This document shows positions 28,670 through 36,498 of a stretch of DNA of 64,000 bases, piece after piece. The notes beneath the pieces were generated by a model that saw only the letters and a list, made by a program, of their open reading frames with translations, ran no database searches and was not told the origin of the DNA. Every line of letters starts with the position of its first letter. Position 1 is the first letter of the stretch. Source of the stretch: Streptomyces sp. Ag109_O5-1 (lineage in GTDB: Bacteria; Actinomycetota; Actinomycetes; Streptomycetales; Streptomycetaceae); assembly GCF_003814875.1 (NCBI RefSeq), contig NZ_RKQF01000002.1:62001-126000 (forward strand), in the 5' to 3' direction. A program made the position numbers and the translations under genes.

Positions 28670-28674
28670 CGGCC

Positions 28675-29331
28675 GTGACCATCCGGGTCCTGGTCGCCGA
28701 CGACCAGCAGCTGGTCCGCATCGGCCTGGCCGGAATCGTGGGCACCGCCCCGGACCTCAAGGCGATCGGCAGCGTCGCAACGGGCCGGGACGCCGTCGCA
28801 GCCGCCGCAGAACACCGGCCCGACGTCGTCCTGATGGACGTGCGGATGCCCGAGATGGACGGCATCGAAGCCACCCGCCGTATCACCGCCGCCGGCCACG
28901 CTCGTGTCCTGGTGCTCACCACCTTCGACCTGGACGAGTACGTCTTCGGTGCACTGCGCGCCGGGGCCAGCGGCTTCCTCCTGAAGGACGCTCCGCACCT
29001 CGACCTGTTGTCCGCCGTCCGCACCGTCGCCCAAGGCGAGGCGCTGCTCGCGCCACGCGTCACGAAACGGCTCATCGCGGCGTACGTCAACAGGTCGGCA
29101 CAGCCATCGCAGGGTCAGGAACGGCCGCGGCTGCCCCAGGCCGTCACCACCCGTGAACGCGAAGTGCTCCTGCTCGTCGCCGAAGGGCTCACCAACGCCG
29201 AGATCGCCGAACGGCTGTACATCGGAGCGGGCACGGTGAAGACCCACGTCGCCCGACTGCTGACCAAACTCGATGCCCGCGACCGCGTCCAACTCGTCAT
29301 CCACGCCTACCGCAGCGGCCTCACTGGCTAG
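28675..29331 (+). CDS. NarL/LuxR-family response regulator
   Basis: 218 residues. The receiver domain has acidic pair ADDQQLVR (Asp9, Asp10), phospho-Asp55 in VLMDVRMPEMDG, and Lys in FLLKDAP. The C-terminal LuxR helix-turn-helix reads TTREREVLLLVAEGLTNAEI, AERLYIGAGTVKTHVARLLT. It starts at GTG 28675, immediately after the kinase, so the pair is co-transcribed. The likely target is the divergent ABC exporter operon, by analogy to similar Streptomyces modules. Confidence 0.92.
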   Translation: MTIRVLVADDQQLVRIGLAGIVGTAPDLKAIGSVATGRDAVAAAAEHRPDVVLMDVRMPEMDGIEATRRITAAGHARVLVLTTFDLDEYVFGALRAGASGFLLKDAPHLDLLSAVRTVAQGEALLAPRVTKRLIAAYVNRSAQPSQGQERPRLPQAVTTREREVLLLVAEGLTNAEIAERLYIGAGTVKTHVARLLTKLDARDRVQLVIHAYRSGLTG

Positions 29332-29503
29332 TCCGCCCAGCCCACGACCGCCCCGAAAGGCCAAGCTGGTGAGACACGACGCCGTGGCCCACAAATGAGA
29401 CAAACCGCAAGTATCCAGGTCGCCACAGCGGAGCGGGACATTCCAATTGAGGGCCCACATCGGGACTGGTGACGCGGTCCGTCCGGGCTGGTACGCCGAA
29501 GGC

Positions 29504-30585
29504 ATGCGGTGTCCGGACGGGGGCGGGCTGACCGCCGAGCAGCGCAGGCGCCGCGAAGAGGTACGGATGCGGGCCGCCCGCCTCTTCGAGAAGGACGTGG
29601 AAGTCCCGTGCATCGCCTGGGAGTTACGGGTGAGCGAGAAGTCGGTCTGCCAGTGGCGCCGTACCTGGAGGACGGGCGGACGCGATGCGCTGCGTTCCGG
29701 AGGTCCCTCCGGCTACGACTGCCGGCTCGGCCCCCACCTGCAGGTCAAGCTCGCGACATGGCTCGACGAGGGGCCGGCCGCGCACGGCTGGGTGGACGAC
29801 CAGGTGTGGACCGCAGCAAGGGTAGGCACGCTGATCGGGCGGAAGTTCCACATCTCCTACAGCGTCTCCGGGGTTACCCGGCTGCTGCACCGGATGGGCT
29901 GCAGCGTGCAGATGCCCGCCCGGCCCGCCACCGAACGCGACGAGGATGCGATCACTGCCTGGCGGGAGGCGACCTGGCAGGAGGTAAAACCCTCCGGGCG
30001 GCGACCGGCGCGTTCGTCTGCTTCGAGGACGAAGCGGGCGTGACCGGCCGTCCGCCCAAGGGCCGCACCTGGGGCCGACGCGGCATCACCCCGAGAGTCA
30101 AGGTCTCCGGCTCAGTCAGGGACGGCTCTCGGTGGCCGGGCTGCTGTGCTTTCGGCCGGGCCAGCCCGCCCGTTTGTGCTATCGGCTGCGTCGGCATACC
30201 GGCCGCAAGGGCGAGCGTCGCTCACTGGGCGAGCCGGACTACGTCCGCCTGCTGGATGGCGCCCACCAACTGCTGAAGACCCTGCTGATCGTGGTGTGGG
30301 ACCGGCTGAGCACCCACATCTCCAAGACGATGAAGGCACTCGTTGCGGAGCGGGACTGGCTGACAGTGCTCCTGCTGCCCGGGTATGCGCCCGACCTCAA
30401 CCCGGTGGAGGACCTGTGGGCGCACATCAAGCGGAGCCTGGCCAACCTGGCTGCCCGCACCCTGGACGAGTTGGAGGCTGTGCTCCGCAGGCGGCTGAAG
30501 GCGCTGCAGTACCGGCATGGCGTCCTCGGCGGATTCCTCGCTGGGACGGGGCTCGCTCTCGATAGACCGGACGGACCCCAATACG
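29504..30585 (+). pseudogene. IS630-family transposase with two frameshifts
   Basis: The N-terminal helix-turn-helix part (LTAEQRRRREEVRMRAARLF, WELRVSEKSVCQWRRTW) reads from ATG 29504. At about 29985 (GGAGGTAAAACCC) the frame shifts by -1 into ATGAFVCFEDEAGVTGRPPK. At about 30115-30130 it shifts again into LSVAGLLCFRPGQP, LIVVWDRLSTHISKTMKALV and LLLPGYAPDLNPVEDLWAHI (catalytic Asp and Glu). The first shift has an A-AAA slip site and could be programmed, as in some IS630 elements. The second looks like a real indel. The 3' end lies only ~55 bases before the tRNA gene. Confidence 0.85.
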
Positions 30586-30642
30586 CCGAAGTCAGTAAAT
30601 CCCTGTCGGCACCACGCGGATGCCGTACAGTAGAGACACCGA

Positions 30643-30717
30643 CGCGGGGTGGAGCAGCTCGGTAGCTCGCTGGGCTCATAACCCAGAGGTCGCGTGGTTC
30701 AAATCCCGCCCCCGCTA
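30643..30717 (+). tRNA. tRNA-Met(CAT), initiator type
   Basis: The cloverleaf is readable: acceptor CGCGGGG / CCCCGCT with the C1:A72-type mismatch expected of initiators, D-arm GAGC/GCTC, anticodon arm CTGGG-CTCATAA-CCCAG with the three G-C pairs typical of tRNA-fMet, and T-loop TTCAAAT. The anticodon CAT is at 30677-30679. CCA is not encoded (CGA follows). The 5' strand of the T stem is six bases (GCGTGG) against CCCGC, so one extra base, probably the T at 30695, is bulged. TACAGTAG upstream at 30626-30633 may be the -10 region. Confidence 0.85.
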
Positions 30718-30724
30718 CGACCAT

Positions 30725-30757
30725 CCGGCCCCTCCGCGTTCCTGCGGAGGGGCCGGA
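30725..30757 (+). terminator. Terminator of the tRNA gene
   Basis: CCGGCCCCTCCGC and GCGGAGGGGCCGG form a perfect 13-bp stem around GTTCCT, eight bases after the tRNA. Confidence 0.85.
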
Positions 30758-30972
30758 GCCGTTCAGTAGCAGTTGCCGGGGCGCGCACCGCCACATTCGC
30801 CTCCGACGCCCGTCCTCACTGGTCGGTGAGGAGGCCGTGCCTGTACGACACGTTCCCGGCGAGCGGGCGCACCAGGTGCCGCATCGCAGGCTTCGCCGGG
30901 TACCGGAGCCGGCGCCGCACGCGCGGCGCCACACGATTTCGGGCCGACCAACTGCCCGGGCTCCGCCGGGGG

Positions 30973-31350
30973 TTACGTGGCCTGCGGCCATCCGCGCAGT
31001 TGGGTGGCGATCCTCGCAGTCGTACAGGCGGGATCCCTTAGGAGGTCCCGTAGGGCGACGGCGTCCTCCCGGGCGGGCTTGACCGGGATCCCTGCGGCCT
31101 CCAGGTACATGACGCCCGTCGCCGCGGCCACCGCCATGTTGGAGCGCTCCAGCCATCGGCAGCGGCCGAGGATGTGCACCAGGGCAGCGGCCCGGGCGTA
31201 GGGGCCGGCGTAGACGGGCTGGTCCAGCAATTCGGCCCGGTGAGCGGCGACCGCGGCCACCGGCACTCCGTAGTCGTCAGGGGCTGGATCCCCGGCTCCC
31301 GCGATCTCCGCGACCTGCAGGATCCAGGGAACGTCGATGCACAGGTCCAT
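30973..31350 (-). CDS. Fic/Doc-like toxin-family protein
   Basis: 125 residues from an ATG at 31350 that overlaps the antitoxin stop codon (TAATG). VYAGPYARAAALVHILGRCR, then WLERSNMAVAAATGVMYLEA and AGIPVKP, follow the helical core of small Fic/Doc proteins found beside ribbon-helix-helix antitoxins in Streptomyces. The canonical HxFx(D/N)GN(G/K)R loop is not recognisable. The nearest stretch is LVHILGRCRWLERSN, so AMP-transfer or phospho-transfer activity is doubtful. It is probably a divergent toxin or one that has lost activity. The neighbouring antitoxin gene supports the toxin-antitoxin reading. Confidence 0.65.
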   Translation of the reverse strand: MDLCIDVPWILQVAEIAGAGDPAPDDYGVPVAAVAAHRAELLDQPVYAGPYARAAALVHILGRCRWLERSNMAVAAATGVMYLEAAGIPVKPAREDAVALRDLLRDPACTTARIATQLRGWPQAT

Positions 31351-31589
31351 TACGCGGCGTGCGCTCCGGGGGCGTGGTGGTCGATGTCTTCGGCTTCGTC
31401 GAAGACATCCTGGTGCTCGGCGAGGAATCGCTCCGCAGCGGTCAGGCCCCGCTGCCGCAACCCTTCCGTGTCTTCCTGCACCAGGACAGCAATGTAGTCG
31501 CCGAGGCTCAGACCACGGTCCCTGGCCCGGGCTTCCGCCAGTTGCTTGATCTCGCGGTCGACGCGCGCACCCAGCTGTGTCTTCGCCAT
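31350..31589 (-). CDS. Antitoxin of the Fic-like module
   Basis: 79 residues from ATG 31589. AKTQLGARVDREIKQLAEAR, then DRGLSLGDYIAVLVQEDTEG, is a ribbon-helix-helix-like DNA-binding start. The acidic C-terminus (FLAEHQDVFDEAEDIDHHAP) would wrap the toxin. It overlaps the toxin start codon. A perfect 12-base palindrome directly upstream is a candidate autoregulatory operator. The ribosome site GGGGAT is close to the ATG. Confidence 0.75.
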   Translation of the reverse strand: MAKTQLGARVDREIKQLAEARARDRGLSLGDYIAVLVQEDTEGLRQRGLTAAERFLAEHQDVFDEAEDIDHHAPGAHAA

Positions 31590-31600
31590 ATCCCCGACGA

Positions 31601-31612
31601 TAACAGCTGTTA
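31601..31612. promoter_or_regulatory. Candidate operator of the toxin-antitoxin module
   Basis: TAACAGCTGTTA, a perfect 12-base palindrome 12 bases upstream of the antitoxin start codon. Its AT content is higher than the surroundings. Confidence 0.5.
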
Positions 31613-31641
31613 CCACCAGGAGGGGGCGTCCTGGAGGAGTT

Positions 31642-32400
31642 TCACCGCCTCAATCCCGCCGGCAGGCGCGTGCGCCACGGGTCGCAAGGGTGCGGGGGTG
31701 GTCGGCCCCTGCGCCCAGCACCTGGGGGGACTCCGCAGCCAGTAGCCGTGCACACGCCTCTGCCGCCCCCCGCCGCGGTGAGCCGCTCGGCGGACACTTG
31801 GCAAGGGCCCGCTCCAGGATGTCCCTCAGCCGCTCCGGTATGCGGTCCAGGTCTGGCTCGCTCGAGACAACGCGGTACGCGACGGCCTCCGGAGCGCCGC
31901 CGCCGAACAGGAGGCGGCCGGTTGCGGCGTACGCCAGGAGCGCTCCCCACGTGAACAGGTCGCTCTCGGGTCGCGCCACGCCGCCGCGATGCTACTCGGG
32001 GCTGAGCCAGCCCGGCGCGCCGGTCAGTATGCCGGTCCGGGTCACGCCGATGCCGTCGGTGACGTGCGCGATGCCGAAGTCCAGGACGCGAGGCCCGGCC
32101 GGGGTCAGCAGCACGTTGTGCGGCTTCACGTCACGGTGCACCACCCCGGCCGCATGAATCGCCGCGAGGGCCTGGCGGTGCCGGTGGCGAAGGCATACAA
32201 CGCGCCGCCCGCGAGCGGCCCGTGGGCAGCCAGGTGCTGGGCCAGGGTCGGCCCCGGCACGTAAGGGATCGCCAGCCGGGGAGCGTCAGCGTCGGGGTCG
32301 GCTCCCAGGAGCGGCAGCAGGCACGGGCCCTGCACCCGGGCCGAGATCCGCACCTCCCGGCGGAACCCGGCGCGGAACTCCGTCACAGCAACCACCGTTG
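31642..32400 (-). pseudogene. Serine/threonine protein kinase, frameshifted and with an in-frame stop
   Basis: Kinase landmarks appear in order: FRAGFRREVRISARVQGPCL, LAIPYVPGPTLAQHLAAHGP, then after a frameshift near 32180 VVHRDVKPHNVLLTP (catalytic loop), VLDFGIAHVTDGIGVTRTG (DFG) and GAPGWLSPE. There a TAG interrupts, and the same frame resumes with SDLFTWGALLAYAATGRLLF and LRDILERALAKCP. The N-terminal glycine loop and Lys are lost, and no C-terminal sensor domain is present. Confidence 0.85.
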
Positions 32401-32416
32401 CGGTACTGACCCCTCC

Positions 32417-32451
32417 TTGAATGAACCATTCAACGTACTTAACATATCCAG
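32417..32451 (+). promoter_or_regulatory. Promoter and operator of the GH84 gene
   Basis: TTGAAT (32417-32422) and TAACAT (32440-32445) are 17 bases apart and the GTG start is six bases further, so the transcript is probably leaderless. The -35 box lies in a perfect inverted repeat TTGAATG-AAC-CATTCAA (32417-32433), a likely repressor site. Confidence 0.6.
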
Positions 32452-35400
32452 GTGGCTTCATCCATCGTTCTCAGATGTACGGCCGCCCTGTTGCTGGCCG
32501 TCGGACTCACGGCTCCGGCGGTACCGGCCGCGGCCGAACCGCGTCAGCCCGCTCCCCAGGTGTGGCCGACCCCGCAGAGCACGCACACAGGACAGGGCAC
32601 GCTCCCCGTCCCCGACCAGCTCGTCGAGGTCGTCGGCCCCGGCACCGACCCGTCGGCCCGGAAGGTCGTCGAGACGGCGCTCAAGGCCGCCGGCGCCGAG
32701 CGGATCACCGTGGTCGACGCCGGTGACCGCCTGCCCGCCGCCGCTCTGACCGTCTACGTCGGCGGTCCGGGCGAGAACAGCGCCACGGCCGGGGCACTGA
32801 AGCGGCTCAGGGCCGGCTCCCCCGCCGGTCTCGCCTCCGGCGGCTACGTCCTCGCCTCCGGCCGCAGCCAGGGCCGGGCCGTCCTCGCCCTCTCCGGTGT
32901 CGACACCACCGGCACCTTCTACGCGGCCCAGACCCTGCGCCAACTCCTCGACGGCAGGCACGCGTTGCCGGTCACCACCATCCGGGACTGGCCGAGCGCC
33001 GCCCTGCGCGGGGTCATCGAGGGCTTCTACGGCGTCCCCTGGACGCACACCGAGCGGCTCAATCAGCTCGACTTCTACGGCCGCACGAAGCAGAACGTGT
33101 ACGTCTACTCCCCCAAGGACGACGACTACCTGCGGGCCCGCTGGCGGGACGAGTACCCGCCGGCCGCACTGGCGCAGTTGAAGGAACTGGTCGACCGGGC
33201 CGGTGCGAACCACGTCCGGTTCACCTACGCGCTCTCCCCCGGTCTGTCGGTCTGCTACTCCTCCGACGCCGACGTCAGGGCGCTGACCGCGAAGTTCGAC
33301 TCGCTCTACGCGATCGGCGTGCGCTCCTTCGCGATCCCGCTGGACGACATCAGCTACACGAGGTGGAACTGTGCCGAGGACGAGCAGGAGTTCGGGACGG
33401 GCGGCGGTGCGGCCGGTGCCGCGCAGGCGCATCTGCTGAACACCGTCTGGAAGGCGTTCTCCGCCGGCCACACCGGGCTCCAGCCTCTGGAGATGGTCCC
33501 CACCGAGTACTCCGACCTCGCGGACTCCCCGTACAAGAGGGCCCTGGGGGAACAGCTCGACCCATCCGTGGTCGTGGAGTGGACCGGCGTCGGCGTCATC
33601 GCGCCCACCATCACCACCGACCAGGTGAAGCAGGCCCGAGAGGTCTACGGCCACCCGGTCCTGATCTGGGACAACTATCCGGTCAACGACTACGTGACCA
33701 GCCGGCTCCTGCTCGGGCCCTACACGGGCAGGGAGACAGGCGTCGCCACGGAGGCGACCGGCGTGACCGCCAACCCCATGGTCCAGGGCGAGGCCAGCAG
33801 GCTGGCCCTGTTCACCTCGGCCGACTACCTGTGGAACCCGTCCGCCTACGACGCGCGCCAGGCCTTCCTCGCGTCCGTCCGCGACCTCGGCGGGCCGCGG
33901 GCCGCCAAGTGGCTCCAGATCTTCGTCGAGAACAACTTCTCCTCCCAGCTCGACGCGACCGAGTCCCCGACGCTCACCAGGCTGATCGCCGCCTTCCGCA
34001 AGGCGTACGAGCAGGACAGTGGTCTCGGCCGGGCCGCGGCCACGCTCAAGGGGTACTTCGCCGACATGGCCGCCACACCCGCCCGGTTGCGGGCCCGCCT
34101 CGACAACGCCGAGTTCCTGGACGAGACGTCAGCCTGGCTGGACAAGCTCGGCGGCTACGGCAGCGCGGGCAGGACGGCCGTGGAACTGCTGTTGGCGAAC
34201 AAGGCGGGGGACACGGACGCGGTGTCGAAGTACTGGACCCGACTGCGGGCGGAACGCAAGGAGTTGGACGCCGTCCCGCAGCAGGTCTCGCCGGGCGTGA
34301 TGGACCAGTTCCTCTACACGACGATGCTGGAGACCGCGCCCGACCCGGGAGTCGACGTCTCCTTCTCCCCGTCGTCGCTGTCGCTGGAGCCCGGCGCCTC
34401 GCGGACCGTGACTCTCGAACTCTCCGGCAAACGGTCCACCGAGGAGAAGACCGTCGGCTGGAAGCTCGACGTGCCCGACGGCGTCACCGCGTCTCCCGCC
34501 GAAGGGACCGTGACCGTCCCGGCCGGGGGCGGCGCTTCGGCGACGGTCACCCTGACCGGCGATACGGAGGGCGGGCACGCGGTGGTCGCCGAAGGCACCG
34601 GCGTCCTCTCCCGGGCGCTCCCCGTCCAGGTCACGGACGGCTCGGGGCACTTCCGTGCCCTGACCGCCGACTTCAGCGGCGCGTCGGTGAGTTCGATCGA
34701 TCTCGCCACCGGGACCACGACGGACATCGCGGTCGGGAACAACCCCGGCGAGGTCGTGGTGAGCGCCGACGGCCGGACCGCGTACGCGGCCGACCAGGGC
34801 TCCGACACGGTCAGCGTGATCGACGTGGCGAAGGGCACGGTCGACGCCACGGTCGCCGTCGGCAAGGTCCCCGCCGGCCTCGCGCTCACCCCGGACGGCA
34901 AGACGCTCTGGGTGGCCGACTACGCCGACGGCGCGGTGCAGCCGATCGACACGGGCACCCTGAGGACGGGCCTGCCGATCCCCGTCGGCTCCGGCCCGGA
35001 GAACATGACGGTCACCCCCGACGGCCGGACCCTCTACGTGGCGAACATCCACGACAACACGGTCACCCCCGTCGACCTGACAACGCAGAAAGCAGGCACG
35101 GCGATCCCCGTGGGCCCGAGCCCCTTCAACGTGGTCGCCGCACCCGACGGCAGAACGGTGTACGTCTCCGACTCCGGCGGCTCGACGGTCACCCCGATCG
35201 ACACCGCGACGAACGAGACCGAACCGACCATCCTGGTCTCCGGCCAGGCCTACGGCCTCGCCCTCTCGCCGGACGGCCGCACGCTCTGGGTCAGTCCGAG
35301 CAACGGTGACTACGTCACTCCGGTGGACACGGTGACCGGCGTCCCAGGCACCAGGATCACGGTAGGCGCGTCGGCCTTCGACGTGGCCCTGGACTGGAAC

Positions 35401-35538
35401 GGCACCACGGCCTACGTCACCACAGCAGACGGAAACGGACTGGTGCCGGTCGACACAGCGACCGGCACCGCAGGTTCACCGCTGACGACAGGCGCATATC
35501 CACTGGCCGTTGCGCTGACTCCGGTGCCCGTGGGGTGA
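32452..35538 (+). CDS. Secreted GH84 beta-N-acetylglucosaminidase with C-terminal beta-propeller
   Basis: 1028 residues. The signal peptide is in the first ~28 (LRCTAALLLAVGLTAPAVPA, cleavage near AAA-EP). An N-terminal GH84-associated domain reaches residue ~175. The catalytic barrel begins RGVIEGFYGVPWTHTERLNQ and contains PLDDIS (Asp298-Asp299), the two acids of GH84. The DNYPVND and ADYLWNP segments also fit. An alpha-helical region and an Ig-like/NEW3-type domain (about 600-740) precede YVTN-type propeller repeats (VVSADGRTAYAADQGSDTVS, TPDGKTLWVADY) to the end. It should cleave terminal or internal GlcNAc from glycans outside the cell. It starts with a GTG and is probably leaderless. 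Confidence 0.9.
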   Translation: MASSIVLRCTAALLLAVGLTAPAVPAAAEPRQPAPQVWPTPQSTHTGQGTLPVPDQLVEVVGPGTDPSARKVVETALKAAGAERITVVDAGDRLPAAALTVYVGGPGENSATAGALKRLRAGSPAGLASGGYVLASGRSQGRAVLALSGVDTTGTFYAAQTLRQLLDGRHALPVTTIRDWPSAALRGVIEGFYGVPWTHTERLNQLDFYGRTKQNVYVYSPKDDDYLRARWRDEYPPAALAQLKELVDRAGANHVRFTYALSPGLSVCYSSDADVRALTAKFDSLYAIGVRSFAIPLDDISYTRWNCAEDEQEFGTGGGAAGAAQAHLLNTVWKAFSAGHTGLQPLEMVPTEYSDLADSPYKRALGEQLDPSVVVEWTGVGVIAPTITTDQVKQAREVYGHPVLIWDNYPVNDYVTSRLLLGPYTGRETGVATEATGVTANPMVQGEASRLALFTSADYLWNPSAYDARQAFLASVRDLGGPRAAKWLQIFVENNFSSQLDATESPTLTRLIAAFRKAYEQDSGLGRAAATLKGYFADMAATPARLRARLDNAEFLDETSAWLDKLGGYGSAGRTAVELLLANKAGDTDAVSKYWTRLRAERKELDAVPQQVSPGVMDQFLYTTMLETAPDPGVDVSFSPSSLSLEPGASRTVTLELSGKRSTEEKTVGWKLDVPDGVTASPAEGTVTVPAGGGASATVTLTGDTEGGHAVVAEGTGVLSRALPVQVTDGSGHFRALTADFSGASVSSIDLATGTTTDIAVGNNPGEVVVSADGRTAYAADQGSDTVSVIDVAKGTVDATVAVGKVPAGLALTPDGKTLWVADYADGAVQPIDTGTLRTGLPIPVGSGPENMTVTPDGRTLYVANIHDNTVTPVDLTTQKAGTAIPVGPSPFNVVAAPDGRTVYVSDSGGSTVTPIDTATNETEPTILVSGQAYGLALSPDGRTLWVSPSNGDYVTPVDTVTGVPGTRITVGASAFDVALDWNGTTAYVTTADGNGLVPVDTATGTAGSPLTTGAYPLAVALTPVPVG

Positions 35539-35556
35539 CGACCGGGTGACCCGCCC

Positions 35557-35617
35557 AGGGGCGCGGGGAACTGCGCGTCCAGCCGTCACCGGCCCGCAGC
35601 TTCCCCGCGCAACCCCT
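35557..35617. terminator. Bidirectional terminator between convergent genes
   Basis: GCGCGGGGAACTGCG (35561-35575) pairs with CGCAGCTTCCCCGCGC (35595-35610) with one bulge, extended by AGGG/CCCT. This type of stem is widespread in Streptomyces intergenic regions. Confidence 0.75.
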
Positions 35618-36380
35618 AACTGGCGGTACGCCGGATCCGCCCCGCGTACTTCTTCTCCAGCTCCAGATTCCGCTCGAAGCCACCGGGCACGTTCGCCGAC
35701 ACGTAGACCGGCGGCACCTCCCCCGCGGCGAGCAACAACCCCGAAGCCTCGGCGACAGCCATCTGCACCAATGCCACCCCGGTCAACGTGGACAGTGCGG
35801 ACACCGCACCGCCGCCCGGCAGCGCGAGCAACGCGTCCCCCACGGGCGCCGCGTTGTCCAACACCACGTCGGCCAGGTCAACCAGTTTCTTCCCGCTCGC
35901 ATGCCCCGCAGGAACGGCGCGGGTGTGGGTGAGCGACGTGATCGCCAGGATCTTGTGCCCCTGCTCCTTCACATGGAGCGCCATCTCCACGATGACGCTG
36001 TTCACCCCGGAGTTGGAGATGATCACGAAGAGATCCTCGGCATGCGGCGCGGCCAGGTCGTAAAGCCGCGCGGCGATGCCCGGCTCACGCTCCAGCAGCG
36101 GATCGTCCAGCACTCTGGGATCGTGGCCGCCGAAGAGAACGAGGTCGGCCATCTGGAGCCGGTTCGTCGGCACCAGTCCACCCGCGCGGCCGGATACTTC
36201 GAGAACCATTGCCTGGGAGTGCCCGGTACCGAACGCCTGGACCACACCGTCGCCGCGGACACAGTCGACGATCAGCTCGGCGGCTCGGCGCACATCGTCG
36301 CGCGCGGACTCGGTGACGTGACGGAGGACGGCCAGGCTCTGCTCGGCGAAGCCCTGGGCGCTGACTGGGTCGACGGACAC
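35616..36380 (-). CDS. SIS-domain sugar-phosphate protein (UPF0309 type)
   Basis: 254 residues from GTG 36380, with AAGGAG six bases upstream. GVVQAFGTGHSQAMVLEVSG and DLFVIISNSGVNSVIVEMAL are the two phosphosugar-binding segments of a SIS fold. VLDNAAPVGDALLALPGGGA is characteristic of the UPF0309 group. Relatives act on aminosugar phosphates (GlcNAc-6-P is the probable ligand), but I cannot tell isomerase, dehydratase or etherase from sequence. It is divergent from the RpiR-type regulator, with operator-like repeats between them, so it is probably a core member of the regulon. It deals with the phosphorylated product of the aminosugar kinase at 48184. Confidence 0.85.
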   Translation of the reverse strand: MSVDPVSAQGFAEQSLAVLRHVTESARDDVRRAAELIVDCVRGDGVVQAFGTGHSQAMVLEVSGRAGGLVPTNRLQMADLVLFGGHDPRVLDDPLLEREPGIAARLYDLAAPHAEDLFVIISNSGVNSVIVEMALHVKEQGHKILAITSLTHTRAVPAGHASGKKLVDLADVVLDNAAPVGDALLALPGGGAVSALSTLTGVALVQMAVAEASGLLLAAGEVPPVYVSANVPGGFERNLELEKKYAGRIRRTAS

Positions 36381-36498
36381 GCTTCACTCCTTCTGATGGA
36401 TTGAACCACCATATAACCATCACTGAGTGAATCGATAAACCATATGACGGTCCTGGTATTCATTCAAGGCGCAGAAGGGTGACTGGTACCTTCTCTGC
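36381..36498. promoter_or_regulatory. Divergent promoter region with repeated operator-like motifs
   Basis: Three related AT-rich sequences: ATTGAACCACCATATAACCA (36400-36419), GTGAATCGATAAACCATATG (36427-36446) and CTGGTATTCATTCAAGG (36453-36469). All contain GGTT/AACC or TTCAA elements that recur at the other promoters of the locus. Confidence 0.55.
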
